DNA from: Patescibacteria group bacterium
GTDB taxonomy: Bacteria > Patescibacteriota > Microgenomatia > UBA10105 > UBA927
DNA length: 55,870 nucleotides
Assembly (NCBI GenBank): GCA_018821245.1
Contig: JAHJMO010000017.1
Coordinates: forward strand, 1-55,870
Direction: 5' to 3'
Shown here: one piece after another, positions 8,590-14,865 of the stretch
How the letters are laid out: every line of letters starts with the position of its first letter
Numbering within the stretch: the first letter of the stretch is position 1
The notes under the pieces: generated by a model
The model's database searches: none
Seen by the model: only the letters and a program-made list of their open reading frames with translations
What the model was told of the DNA's origin: nothing
Translations under genes and position numbers: made by a program

Positions 8590-9600
8590 ATGTCGCTTCA
8601 TATCAAGCCGATGACCGATCAAGACGTTTGGGATGATTTTATCATCAGGCATTCTCCCGGGGCGGTATTTCAAAGTTGGCTATGGGGGGAAGTCCAGAAG
8701 CGCATGGGGAACACGGTTTGGCGATGGGGCGTATTTGACGACGGTCGGTTGGAAGGAGTATACCAAGTGGTAAAAGCACAAGCCAGAAGAGGGGTATTTT
8801 TGCATGTTCGTCACGGACCGGTAATTGCAAGTGACCGCACACATTACTCTGCGGTAACCAGACACCTCAAGGAGCTTGCCATTCAGGTAAAGGCGGTCTT
8901 TGTAAGGATGAGTCCACGGATAGCCGACTCACCTAATAACCGACGGCTGATGGAGCATTACGGCATGCGGCCGGCACCCATACACGCTATGGACGCGGAG
9001 CGCTCTTGGGTATTAGATTTAGACGTATCGGAGGATAAACTCTTGTCGGGGATGCGTAAAACAACGCGGTATGAGATCAGACGCGCTCAAAAACTCGGCG
9101 TAACGATCAGAAAATCTACAAAACTACAAGATATTGAATTATTTCTGTCGCTCTATAGCCAAACTTCCAAGAGACACGGTTTTGTCCCTCACGAAGGCAT
9201 ATTAGAGGAGTTTGAGGTTTTTGCCAAACAAAACCAGGCGATTCTTATAAATGCGTGGTACGAACAAAAACTATTAGCCTCCTCCGTCATCCTGTTTTTC
9301 GGAGGACAAGCGATTTACCACCATGGCGCATCGCTACCGACCAAAATTCCTGCATCATATTTGGTTCAGTGGGAGGCAATACGTGAGGCAAAAAAAAGAG
9401 GGATGCAGGTATATAATTTTTGGGGTATCGCACCACCGAATACCATCCGTCATCCATGGCAGGGGATTACATTGTTCAAAAAAGGATTCGGCGGGAGAGA
9501 AAACATAAGTCTTCATGCCTACGATTATCCGTTGAGCCGGATGTATTGGTTTTCGTGGATGATAGATTACTGGCGAAAGATTCAGAAAGGGTATTCCTGA
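8590..9600 (+). CDS. FemAB/FemX-family peptidoglycan bridge aminoacyl transferase
   Basis: This 336-aa protein has two GNAT-like halves in the FemAB pattern. The N-terminal half includes SPGAVFQSWLWGEVQKRMG and HVRHGPVI. The C-terminal half has MRKTTRYEIRRAQKLGV, LYSQTSKRHGF, ASYLVQWEAI and YNFWGIAPP, with FKKGFGG near the end. Relatives use aminoacyl-tRNA to add residues to the stem peptide of lipid II, forming interpeptide bridges. MurI, mraY and MurT/GatD in the same window support a wall role. The residue added cannot be told. It is the last gene before the insertion sequence and appears intact. Confidence 0.88.
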   Translation: MSLHIKPMTDQDVWDDFIIRHSPGAVFQSWLWGEVQKRMGNTVWRWGVFDDGRLEGVYQVVKAQARRGVFLHVRHGPVIASDRTHYSAVTRHLKELAIQVKAVFVRMSPRIADSPNNRRLMEHYGMRPAPIHAMDAERSWVLDLDVSEDKLLSGMRKTTRYEIRRAQKLGVTIRKSTKLQDIELFLSLYSQTSKRHGFVPHEGILEEFEVFAKQNQAILINAWYEQKLLASSVILFFGGQAIYHHGASLPTKIPASYLVQWEAIREAKKRGMQVYNFWGIAPPNTIRHPWQGITLFKKGFGGRENISLHAYDYPLSRMYWFSWMIDYWRKIQKGYS

Positions 9601-9618
9601 ACCATATTGGAGTCTAAA

Positions 9619-9639
9619 CTAATCGAAAAATGATACCGT
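9619..9639 (+). repeat. left terminal inverted repeat of the IS
   Basis: CTAATCGAAAAATGATACCG followed by T. It matches the complement of 10756-10776 with a single T/C difference. Confidence 0.8.
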
Positions 9640-9655
9640 AATTCAGGGTCGCCAT

Positions 9656-10645
9656 TTACGGTTTCTGCGGCCAAAATATTTTGTTAAAGAGTTTTCGTTC
9701 TTCGTTTCGTACTTTTTCAGCAAACTCGTTGTCGCTGTACTGTTGGGCTATTGTATCAAGTTTTCCCCACGACGTCGATGGCGTGAGGAAATTTCTTTTT
9801 GTTTCCCGATAGACCTGTTTGAGTTTGTCGTAGGGAACCATGACTTCACCATACACCCTGCGCTCTCTGTTTTGTTCATCTCGTTTTGTTTCGGTAAGAT
9901 ACAAACAGGGACGGTGAAAATTCAGGTATGGGTTGAACCACTGCGTATAGTAGGCGTTGATCTCGTCTGCTTTCTCCTGGTTGATGTGGACATAGCCCAT
10001 GTTCTTTCGTATGACCGATCCGTTTTTGGTTTCCACCAGTGCATTGTCATTACAATGTCGAGATCTGCTTTTCGTGTGTTTGATGAGGAGCCGATTGAGG
10101 ATTGCCTCAACTGTGTAGTTGATGAACTCTCCTCCCCGGTCGGAGTGAAAATTGAATACCACAAATGGAAACTGATCAATGAGTATTTTCAATGCCGGTT
10201 TCATACAGGATTCTGCAATCACCGGGACACAGACGACAATCTCCCATTGGGTAATCTCATCGACGGCGTTGATGTGGAAAACGTCCCTTTGGTGGACTGT
10301 ATCAATCCGAATGGCACCAGGGAGATTGTTTGGTTCCGGAGGTTTGGTGGTACCGATGGCGATCGCTCTGGGCTTGGTGCCATTGACCCAACTGTTGACA
10401 TAGACGGGATGATGTCGCAAATTGTTGATGTGGGAAATGGAGACACCGGCAATATGGTGATACTCCTGGTGACCAAATACTTCCCATTCCCGCCGAAGAA
10501 TTTCATGGGTAGCGGTGGCATTGAGCCGCAGATGGAGTTCATCTGTTTTTTCCAACAGTTTCACATCTCCACTCGTGTAGATCCGGTTGGGGTTCTCCCG
10601 ATGATATATTTTCCGTACGAGCTTCCCGAGAACCGCCCGCTTCAT
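9656..10645 (-). CDS. IS transposase with rve-type integrase core
   Basis: This 329-aa protein carries a DD35E catalytic core: Asp115 in AIRIDTVHQ, Asp169 in NFHSDRGGEF and Glu205 in NALVETKNG, with 35 residues between the last two. The N-terminal 60 residues are basic and probably bind the ends. Such enzymes cut and join IS ends. It resembles the IS481/IS3 branch, but the exact family is not assigned. A short open frame (10642-10710, minus) overlaps its ATG by ATGA and could be a translational lead-in. The reading frame is intact, so the element may be active. The 355-aa plus-strand ORF over it is an antisense shadow. Confidence 0.9.
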   Translation of the reverse strand: MKRAVLGKLVRKIYHRENPNRIYTSGDVKLLEKTDELHLRLNATATHEILRREWEVFGHQEYHHIAGVSISHINNLRHHPVYVNSWVNGTKPRAIAIGTTKPPEPNNLPGAIRIDTVHQRDVFHINAVDEITQWEIVVCVPVIAESCMKPALKILIDQFPFVVFNFHSDRGGEFINYTVEAILNRLLIKHTKSRSRHCNDNALVETKNGSVIRKNMGYVHINQEKADEINAYYTQWFNPYLNFHRPCLYLTETKRDEQNRERRVYGEVMVPYDKLKQVYRETKRNFLTPSTSWGKLDTIAQQYSDNEFAEKVRNEERKLFNKIFWPQKP

Positions 10646-10710
10646 GAGTTGACCAATTGTTCCAATTGTTCGATACTTTCAATGCGTGAGTCATCCATAC
10701 TTGTCTTCAT
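10642..10710 (-). CDS. possible 22-aa leader ORF of the IS transposase
   Basis: The ORF starts with ATG and reads MKTSMDDSRIESIEQLEQLV; its TGA overlaps the transposase ATG. It may couple translation or be a remnant of an orfA. The transposase frame is open upstream of its ATG only back to a TGA near 10673. There is no strong slippery sequence, so a programmed frameshift is not claimed. Confidence 0.3.
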   Translation of the reverse strand: MKTSMDDSRIESIEQLEQLVNS

Positions 10711-10755
10711 TGCAGAAACAAGTATATCCGGTGACTCACGTTTTGTATCCACCCG

Positions 10756-10776
10756 ACGGTATCATTTTTCGGTTAG
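10756..10776 (-). repeat. right terminal inverted repeat of the IS
   Basis: ACGGTATCATTTTTCGGTTA followed by G, the complement of the left end with one mismatch. Confidence 0.8.
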
Positions 10777-10790
10777 ATGCAAAACCTCGT

Positions 10791-10812
10791 ACGGTATCAT
10801 CTTCGATTAGAC
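10791..10812 (-). repeat. third, diverged copy of the IS end
   Basis: ACGGTATCATCTTCGATTAG followed by AC. It is the same motif as the right inverted repeat, with one indel and one substitution relative to the left end. It ends 11 bases before the -35 box of the retroelement target gene. It may mark an older IS end or a second transposase binding site. Confidence 0.65.
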
Positions 10813-10823
10813 AAGACTTGAGT

Positions 10824-10853
10824 TTGACAGATAGGCATCTAGTATGCTATATT
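10824..10853 (+). promoter_or_regulatory. promoter of the DGR target gene
   Basis: TTGACA at 10824-10829 is a perfect -35. TATATT at 10848-10853 follows after an 18-base spacer. The ATG at 10862 lies 8 bases downstream, so the message would be nearly leaderless. This favours 10862 over the ORF-track start at 10844, which falls inside the promoter. Confidence 0.6.
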
Positions 10854-10861
10854 CCCTTCAC

Positions 10862-11503
10862 ATGTTCAAAAGTCTTGAAGGTGAACTACGAAGAAGGGGT
10901 GAAAATCCGTTGGCAAATATTGTCGCTTCTCTACTTAGTGTACGTGGAGAAGATATTCCCTTTAAAGAAAAAACAGGCGATGTGGTTCGCTTTTCTGCCG
11001 AGCAGCGCAAAGCGTTAGAAAAACGAGGCAGGACGGTATACGTTGAACTTCACGGAGAGACGTTGGAAACGTTAAAAGCGCAAACAGGTACGAAAAGTTA
11101 TCTGTATGGCAGGAAAGCAGAAGAAGTCGAAGCGGTTTCTGCTATGCGAGGAGTTGAAGTAGCGATTAACCTCGATCATGCAACTCCGGGAAAAACTTTT
11201 GGCAAGCCATTTAATGCACAACTGCCAATCCTTGAAACAGCAAATAAAGCGATTGAAGGGGTGACTGATACTTATCCTCAAACTCCGGCGGATGCGTTAG
11301 CCGTTGCTTTGGATGTGCAGAAGCAAACAGGAGTAAACATTTTATCAAATTATACTCGGGTAGGTAAAGCTGGCTCTATTCGTGTGGGCTTCTTGAGTCC
11401 CGGCGTCAGAGTGACGGTCGATGACGATTTCCATCCGGATGAGTCGGTTGACCACGTCGGGCTTCTTTCTCTGGCAGTGCCCGCAGCGGCACTTGGGCGT
11501 TGA
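10862..11503 (+). CDS. DGR target protein with C-terminal variable region
   Basis: From the ATG at 10862 the protein is 213 aa (the track start at 10844 would add six residues). Residues 1-170 are unrecognised: a charged N-terminus (SLEGELRRRGENPLANIVAS) and a mixed alpha/beta body. There is no signal peptide or membrane segment, so it is probably cytoplasmic or exported by an unknown route. Residues 171-204 are encoded by the VR. The segment GVRVTVDDDFHPDESVDHVG ends in VGLLSL, recalling the C-terminal strand of the C-type-lectin-like fold of known DGR targets (inference). Ten codons differ from the template, among them N-to-F, N-to-V, N-to-H and K-to-E. The ligand is unknown. Confidence 0.88.
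   Translation: MFKSLEGELRRRGENPLANIVASLLSVRGEDIPFKEKTGDVVRFSAEQRKALEKRGRTVYVELHGETLETLKAQTGTKSYLYGRKAEEVEAVSAMRGVEVAINLDHATPGKTFGKPFNAQLPILETANKAIEGVTDTYPQTPADALAVALDVQKQTGVNILSNYTRVGKAGSIRVGFLSPGVRVTVDDDFHPDESVDHVGLLSLAVPAAALGR
11372..11474 (+). repeat. DGR variable region (VR)
   Basis: A 103-base segment at the 3' end of the target gene aligns without gaps to 11817-11919. There are 14 mismatches; in 12 the template base is A (to G, C or T) and the other two are T-to-G and C-to-G. The last 19 bases (GTCGGGCTTCTTTCTCTGG) are identical and would be the initiation-of-mutagenic-homology site. Similarity stops right after CTGG. Confidence 0.95.
11476..11493 (+). other. hairpin immediately downstream of the VR
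   Basis: AGTGCC-CGCAGC-GGCACT forms a 6-bp perfect stem with a 6-base loop, starting one base after the VR end and still inside the target gene. Hairpin or cruciform elements just 3' of the VR promote retrohoming in studied DGRs. The TR lacks this hairpin, which fits VR being the recipient. It is followed by a T-run (11504 on), so it might also act as a weak terminator. Confidence 0.75.
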
Positions 11504-11580
11504 TTTTTTGAATCTTTTGGATTTTCTCCTTTTGGATCTTCGCGTTTGTGTGATATCCTAGAAGTCAGAAGGCAGTGAAT

Positions 11581-11601
11581 GAATAGCGACTAGTGCTATT
11601 C
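11581..11601 (+). repeat. inverted repeat upstream of the TR
   Basis: GAATAGC and GCTATTC flank the loop GACTAGT. This stem-loop lies in the DGR intergenic region. Confidence 0.55.
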
Positions 11602-11639
11602 GTCGCCTACTCACGAGCGGATACATATCGCCAGAGTTC

Positions 11640-11661
11640 TTGAGATTCATTGATATCTCAA
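11640..11661 (+). repeat. second inverted repeat upstream of the TR
   Basis: TTGAGAT and ATCTCAA flank an 8-base loop. This is a second predicted stem-loop in the presumed TR RNA leader. Confidence 0.5.
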
Positions 11662-11816
11662 AGAAGTGTGCGGTACCAACTCGAGACACTGCGGACTTTC
11701 CTCTTTGGACGTGTTTGCCTTTTCATTTCTGTTCGAGCAAACGGTCAAATACAATACAGCAGCCTGATGGTCATCGGACTGCGGTGGGAAAAGAGGACGG
11801 AGGAAAGTTTATTTGC

Positions 11817-11919
11817 GGCTCTATTATTGTGGGCAACTTGAATCCCGGCGTCAAAGTGAACGTCAATGACAATTTCCATCCGGATAAGTCGAATGACAAC
11901 GTCGGGCTTCTTTCTCTGG
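11817..11919 (+). ncRNA. DGR template repeat (TR)
   Basis: This 103-base template is 86 percent identical to the VR. Read in the VR frame it has repeated AAC and AAT codons (GNLNPGVKVNVNDNF, SNDNVG), the codon choice typical of DGR templates because adenine mutagenesis at AAY can reach many residues without making stops. It holds 25 adenines, 12 of them changed in the VR. It is presumed to be transcribed as part of a non-coding RNA together with flanking sequence. Confidence 0.95.
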
Positions 11920-11935
11920 TAGTTTTTCGAGGTCA

Positions 11936-12355
11936 CTAGCTCATTTCGTTCTGAACTTTAGCAGCCCGTATCCAACCACCGAGCATTTTGCCGATTTCCT
12001 GAAGCATTTCTTGCAGAACAAGATAGCGTGCACTGGAAAGGGCTTGCGTGTCTTTTGCTAATCGCAGGAGAACCTTGAGTAGGTCTACTTTGACACTCAT
12101 CATTTGAAGGATGTTAAATTTTTCAGGTGAAGTTGGGACGAGAAACAGAAATTCAAGAATATCGAGAACAGTATTTTCTAATCGTGCTCCGAGACTATAT
12201 CGTTGGGTTTTCGGAAATGAGGGAAGTGTTATCGCAAGTTCACGATAAAGAGCGTATAGCTTGGTAAATATGGGAATATCCGGACCAAAGTCTACTATAG
12301 GTGTGTGTGTGTGGCTCTGACATATGAGGGCTATTTTATCATATGACGCACTCAT
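11936..12355 (-). CDS. avd: Avd, DGR accessory variability determinant (four-helix bundle)
   Basis: This 139-aa protein is almost wholly helical, with the Avd/S23-like pattern IFTKLYALYREL, FPKTQRYSLGARLENTVLDILE, KVDLLKVLLRLAKD and LQEMLQEIGKMLGGW. In studied DGRs Avd forms a basic pentameric barrel that binds RT and the TR RNA and is needed for mutagenic cDNA synthesis. Its orientation is unusual: it is antisense to target, TR and RT. Its 3' end lies 16 bases past the TR and its 5' end overlaps the RT start by 32 bases head to head, so expression of avd and RT may interfere. No other start codon is available near the N-terminus. Confidence 0.88.
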   Translation of the reverse strand: MSASYDKIALICQSHTHTPIVDFGPDIPIFTKLYALYRELAITLPSFPKTQRYSLGARLENTVLDILEFLFLVPTSPEKFNILQMMSVKVDLLKVLLRLAKDTQALSSARYLVLQEMLQEIGKMLGGWIRAAKVQNEMS

Positions 12356-13343
12356 TGCTCCGGAGCAATTGTTTTTGGCTTGGGAAGAGTTTCGTTTGGG
12401 GAAAAGCGGGAAGCCCGAAGTTCAGCTGTTCGTCCGAACGTTGGAAGATAGTCTTTTTGCCTTACATACAGCGCTGAAACGACAAACATATCAACATGGC
12501 AACTATGAAGCCTTTTGGGTGAATGACCCAAAACGGCGCCATATCCACAAGGCCCCAGTCGTTGATCGTGTCGTGCACCACATTCTGTATACGTACCTCT
12601 ACGACCTCTTTGACCCCACGTTTATCCACGACTCGTATTCCTGTCGTTTGGGCAAAGGAACGCACAAAGGCGTAGAACGGTTGGTGTTTTTTACCAGAAA
12701 AGTATCACAGAACTATACTCGCACCTGCTGGGCACTGCAATTTGATATTCGTCGATTTTTTGCCAGAGCCGATCACAAAACTCTCAAACTATTATTGAGG
12801 CGTAAAATACAGGATGAGAATATATTGTGGTTACTCGATGAGGTAATCGACAGTTTTCACTCGGAGATGGGATATGGGAAGGGTATACCGCTTGGTAATC
12901 TCACGAGTCAGGTGTTTGCCAATATCTACCTTCACGAATTGGATCATTTTATGAAGCATACACTGAAAGTTCATTGGTACATTCGCTATGCAGATGACGG
13001 TGTGGTGGTGTCGTCATCGAGAACACTACTTGAGAAGTTGATTGAACCGATAGAAGATTTTTTGCACACCCGGCTTGCACTTACGTTACATCCGCGCAAA
13101 GTGACTATACGGAAACTGTCATGGGGTATAGATTTTTTGGGGTATATTGTTTTGCCACACTATATGTTGCCGAGGACAAAAACAAAAAAACGCCTCGTGC
13201 GGAGACTCAAAAAGCAAATTGAGTTAGCGTCATTTGAACAATCGTGGGCATCATATTGCGGATACCTGAGTCACTCCAGCAGTTTTCGATTGAGAGAACG
13301 ACTCAAAAATGATCTCTGGCTGATAGGAGGCATAAACGGGTAA
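12324..13343 (+). CDS. DGR reverse transcriptase
   Basis: This 339-aa reverse transcriptase has motif A QFDIRRFFARAD with Asp141, motif 4 IPLGNLTSQ at 188-196, and the YADD box at 222-225 supplying the other catalytic aspartates. Most retron and group II RTs have QG...SP in motif 4; the SQ form is the DGR signature. There is no maturase, endonuclease or protease domain, and the length is normal for DGR RTs. The N-terminus (YDALIAPEQLFLAWEEF) is also family-like. The start overlaps the divergent avd gene; a run of GT dinucleotides (12300-12313) and CTATAG near 12294 precede it as possible control region. Confidence 0.95.
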   Translation: MRAILSYDALIAPEQLFLAWEEFRLGKSGKPEVQLFVRTLEDSLFALHTALKRQTYQHGNYEAFWVNDPKRRHIHKAPVVDRVVHHILYTYLYDLFDPTFIHDSYSCRLGKGTHKGVERLVFFTRKVSQNYTRTCWALQFDIRRFFARADHKTLKLLLRRKIQDENILWLLDEVIDSFHSEMGYGKGIPLGNLTSQVFANIYLHELDHFMKHTLKVHWYIRYADDGVVVSSSRTLLEKLIEPIEDFLHTRLALTLHPRKVTIRKLSWGIDFLGYIVLPHYMLPRTKTKKRLVRRLKKQIELASFEQSWASYCGYLSHSSSFRLRERLKNDLWLIGGING

Positions 13344-13365
13344 TGATAGTTTTGTGCATGACTGG

Positions 13366-13371
13366 TATAAT
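13366..13371 (+). promoter_or_regulatory. -10 box upstream of dgkA
   Basis: A perfect TATAAT lies 22 bases after the RT stop and 54 bases before the dgkA ATG. ATGATA at 13343-13348 gives a 17-base spacer as a weak -35. It likely starts the downstream wall and division operon. The leader between has no obvious riboswitch. Confidence 0.5.
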
Positions 13372-13425
13372 GGGGCCATTTGAATTTCTGGCAGACAGCA
13401 CGTATACTCGTAAGTACTTCTTTTC

Positions 13426-13791
13426 ATGAAGAAAGTCTTGAGGCAGCATCATATTTCGTTCAAAAACGCCCTTGCAGGAGCATATTGGTCTTTGCGTACT
13501 CAGCCTAATTTCCGGGTGCATATTGGTTTATCAGCAGTGGCTATATGGTTTGGTTGGTATTTGGGCATCAGTAGAGTCGAGATGGTCATCGTAATTTTTA
13601 CCATAGTATTAGGGCTGGTTGCGGAGATGATAAATACGTCGCTTGAAGCTATGACTGATTTAATTACCAGAGAATGGAGGCAGGAAGCAAAAATCGCCAA
13701 AGATGTGGCAGCCGGCATGATGTTGACCGTATCCATCGGAGCCGTTATCGTCGCTATCGTTATATTCGGTCCGTATATACGAAGACTTTAA
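13426..13791 (+). CDS. dgkA: undecaprenol / diacylglycerol kinase
   Basis: This 121-aa integral membrane protein of the DgkA family phosphorylates undecaprenol or diacylglycerol on the cytoplasmic face. The signature EMINTSLEAMTDLI, then AKIAKDVAAGMMLT, is complete. Three hydrophobic helices lie near 30-48, 53-72 and 95-117. In Gram-positive-like bacteria the enzyme recycles undecaprenol as carrier for lipid II, which fits its place directly ahead of mraY. Confidence 0.93.
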   Translation: MKKVLRQHHISFKNALAGAYWSLRTQPNFRVHIGLSAVAIWFGWYLGISRVEMVIVIFTIVLGLVAEMINTSLEAMTDLITREWRQEAKIAKDVAAGMMLTVSIGAVIVAIVIFGPYIRRL

Positions 13792-13804
13792 GCATAAGTG
13801 TCAT

Positions 13805-14854
13805 ATGGATATCCTTTTAGGATTACTCTTATTTTCATGGGTTCTCCATAGCGTATTGTATCTGCCGTTCATTCGGCTTTTGTACCGCTGGAGGTTTCAG
13901 CGTCTTTCCCAAAAAACGCTGGATGCTTTTGACAGGCGTACGCCGATTTTTGACAGATTTCATCAAAAAAAAGCCGGCACTCCGGTGGGGGGCGGAGCGC
14001 TTATTATTCTCCTTACCACAATACTATTTCCGATATCATTGATCATTCTTCGGTATTTTTGGGTACCTATTACGTCGGTGCACCCCTTGCACAGCGAGGT
14101 AAAAATTGTCCTTTTTACATTCATTTCTTTTGCGGTTCTCGGACTGTTTGACGATATCAAAAAAACATTCGTAACGTTTCGTCGGGGAGTATTTGGACTT
14201 CGGTTGCGACACAAGCTCATCCTGGAGACCATATTAGCGACGATCATCGGGTTTTGGTTGGTCTATGAGTTGAAGATTGATATTTTTTATATCCCGATTA
14301 TTGGGATTATCAGAATGGGCTGGTGGTTCATACCGTTTGCCGCTTTTGTGATAATCGCTTTTGCAAACGCATTTAATATCACCGATGGGTTGGACGGGTT
14401 AGCTTCCGGGGTTTTGATGATAGCATTATCCGCTTTTTGGATTATTTCCGCGTCCATTTTGGATACTCCGCTTTCAGTATTTATTGCTCTTTGGCTCGGG
14501 GGGCTTATAGCGTTCCTTTATTTCAATATTTTTCCTGCAAGAATATTTCTGGGTGATGTAGGGGCTTTGGCTTTTGGGGCAACCCTTGCCGTGGTTGGGT
14601 TGATATTAGGTAAGGCTCCGGCGCTTGCGGTCATCGGTGGAGTATTTGTGATTGAAGTAGCGTCATCGTTTATACAACTTTCATGGAAGAAGTTTTTTGG
14701 AAAAAAAGCCTTTGATGCCGCACCCTTTCACCTATGGCTTCAGTATAAAGGATGGCCGGAACCCAAAATCGTCATGCGCTTTTGGATCATTTCTATAATA
14801 CTGGCAATTATCGGTTTGTGGATTGCGCTGTTGACGAAAGCACATGTGCCGTAA
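13805..14854 (+). CDS. mraY: phospho-MurNAc-pentapeptide transferase (MraY)
   Basis: This 349-aa polytopic enzyme forms lipid I from UDP-MurNAc-pentapeptide and undecaprenyl phosphate. It shows FHQKKAGTPVGGG near 55, GLFDDIKKTF with the paired aspartates, NAFNITDGLDGLASG, and GDVGALAFGATLA. The C-terminal motif reads APFHLWLQYKGWPEPKIV where MraY usually has HHH. The altered HHH is worth noting, but the following GWPEPKIVMRFW is MraY-like and the neighbours are mur and fts genes. WecA-type transferases are the alternative. Confidence 0.88.
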   Translation: MDILLGLLLFSWVLHSVLYLPFIRLLYRWRFQRLSQKTLDAFDRRTPIFDRFHQKKAGTPVGGGALIILLTTILFPISLIILRYFWVPITSVHPLHSEVKIVLFTFISFAVLGLFDDIKKTFVTFRRGVFGLRLRHKLILETILATIIGFWLVYELKIDIFYIPIIGIIRMGWWFIPFAAFVIIAFANAFNITDGLDGLASGVLMIALSAFWIISASILDTPLSVFIALWLGGLIAFLYFNIFPARIFLGDVGALAFGATLAVVGLILGKAPALAVIGGVFVIEVASSFIQLSWKKFFGKKAFDAAPFHLWLQYKGWPEPKIVMRFWIISIILAIIGLWIALLTKAHVP

Positions 14855-14865
14855 CCGCATTCCCC

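Larger units (their letters stand above)
9619..10776. mobile_element. insertion sequence, about 1.16 kb, DD35E transposase
   Basis: The element is bounded by inverted repeats, CTAATCGAAAAATGATACCG(T) at 9619-9639 and its complement at 10756-10776, matching at 20 of 21 positions. It contains one minus-strand transposase gene. No target-site duplication is evident next to these ends. A third, diverged copy of the repeat lies 15 bases outside the right end, so the true right boundary could be near 10812. The element separates the femX-like gene from the retroelement. Confidence 0.8.
11504..11816 (+). other. non-coding stretch between DGR target and TR
   Basis: No credible gene is seen. The 99-aa ORF 11640-11939 runs into the TR but resembles nothing upstream of it. 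The stretch contains two inverted repeats, 11581-11601 (GAATAGC, 7-base loop, GCTATTC) and 11640-11661 (TTGAGAT, 8-base loop, ATCTCAA). It is a likely 5' part of the TR-containing RNA, where such structures could be recognised by RT and Avd. Confidence 0.5.
10824..13343. other. diversity-generating retroelement (DGR) locus
   Basis: All expected DGR parts are present: a target gene with a C-terminal variable region, a hairpin just after it, a near-identical template repeat with adenine-biased differences, an Avd four-helix-bundle gene, and a reverse transcriptase of the DGR type. In known DGRs, TR RNA is reverse transcribed with random errors at adenines and the cDNA replaces the VR, so the target protein changes its binding surface. 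Target, TR and RT are on the plus strand, while avd is on the minus strand between TR and RT. All three ORFs are intact. Confidence 0.95.

Noticed and set aside
9743-10810. 355-aa plus-strand ORF
   Set aside because: It is an antisense shadow of the IS transposase; the minus frame carries the full DD35E motif set.
11640-11939. 99-aa ORF covering the TR as a gene
   Set aside because: Only the TR part resembles a protein, and that is the VR itself. The upstream part has no family features. Template repeats are often open by chance in the VR frame.
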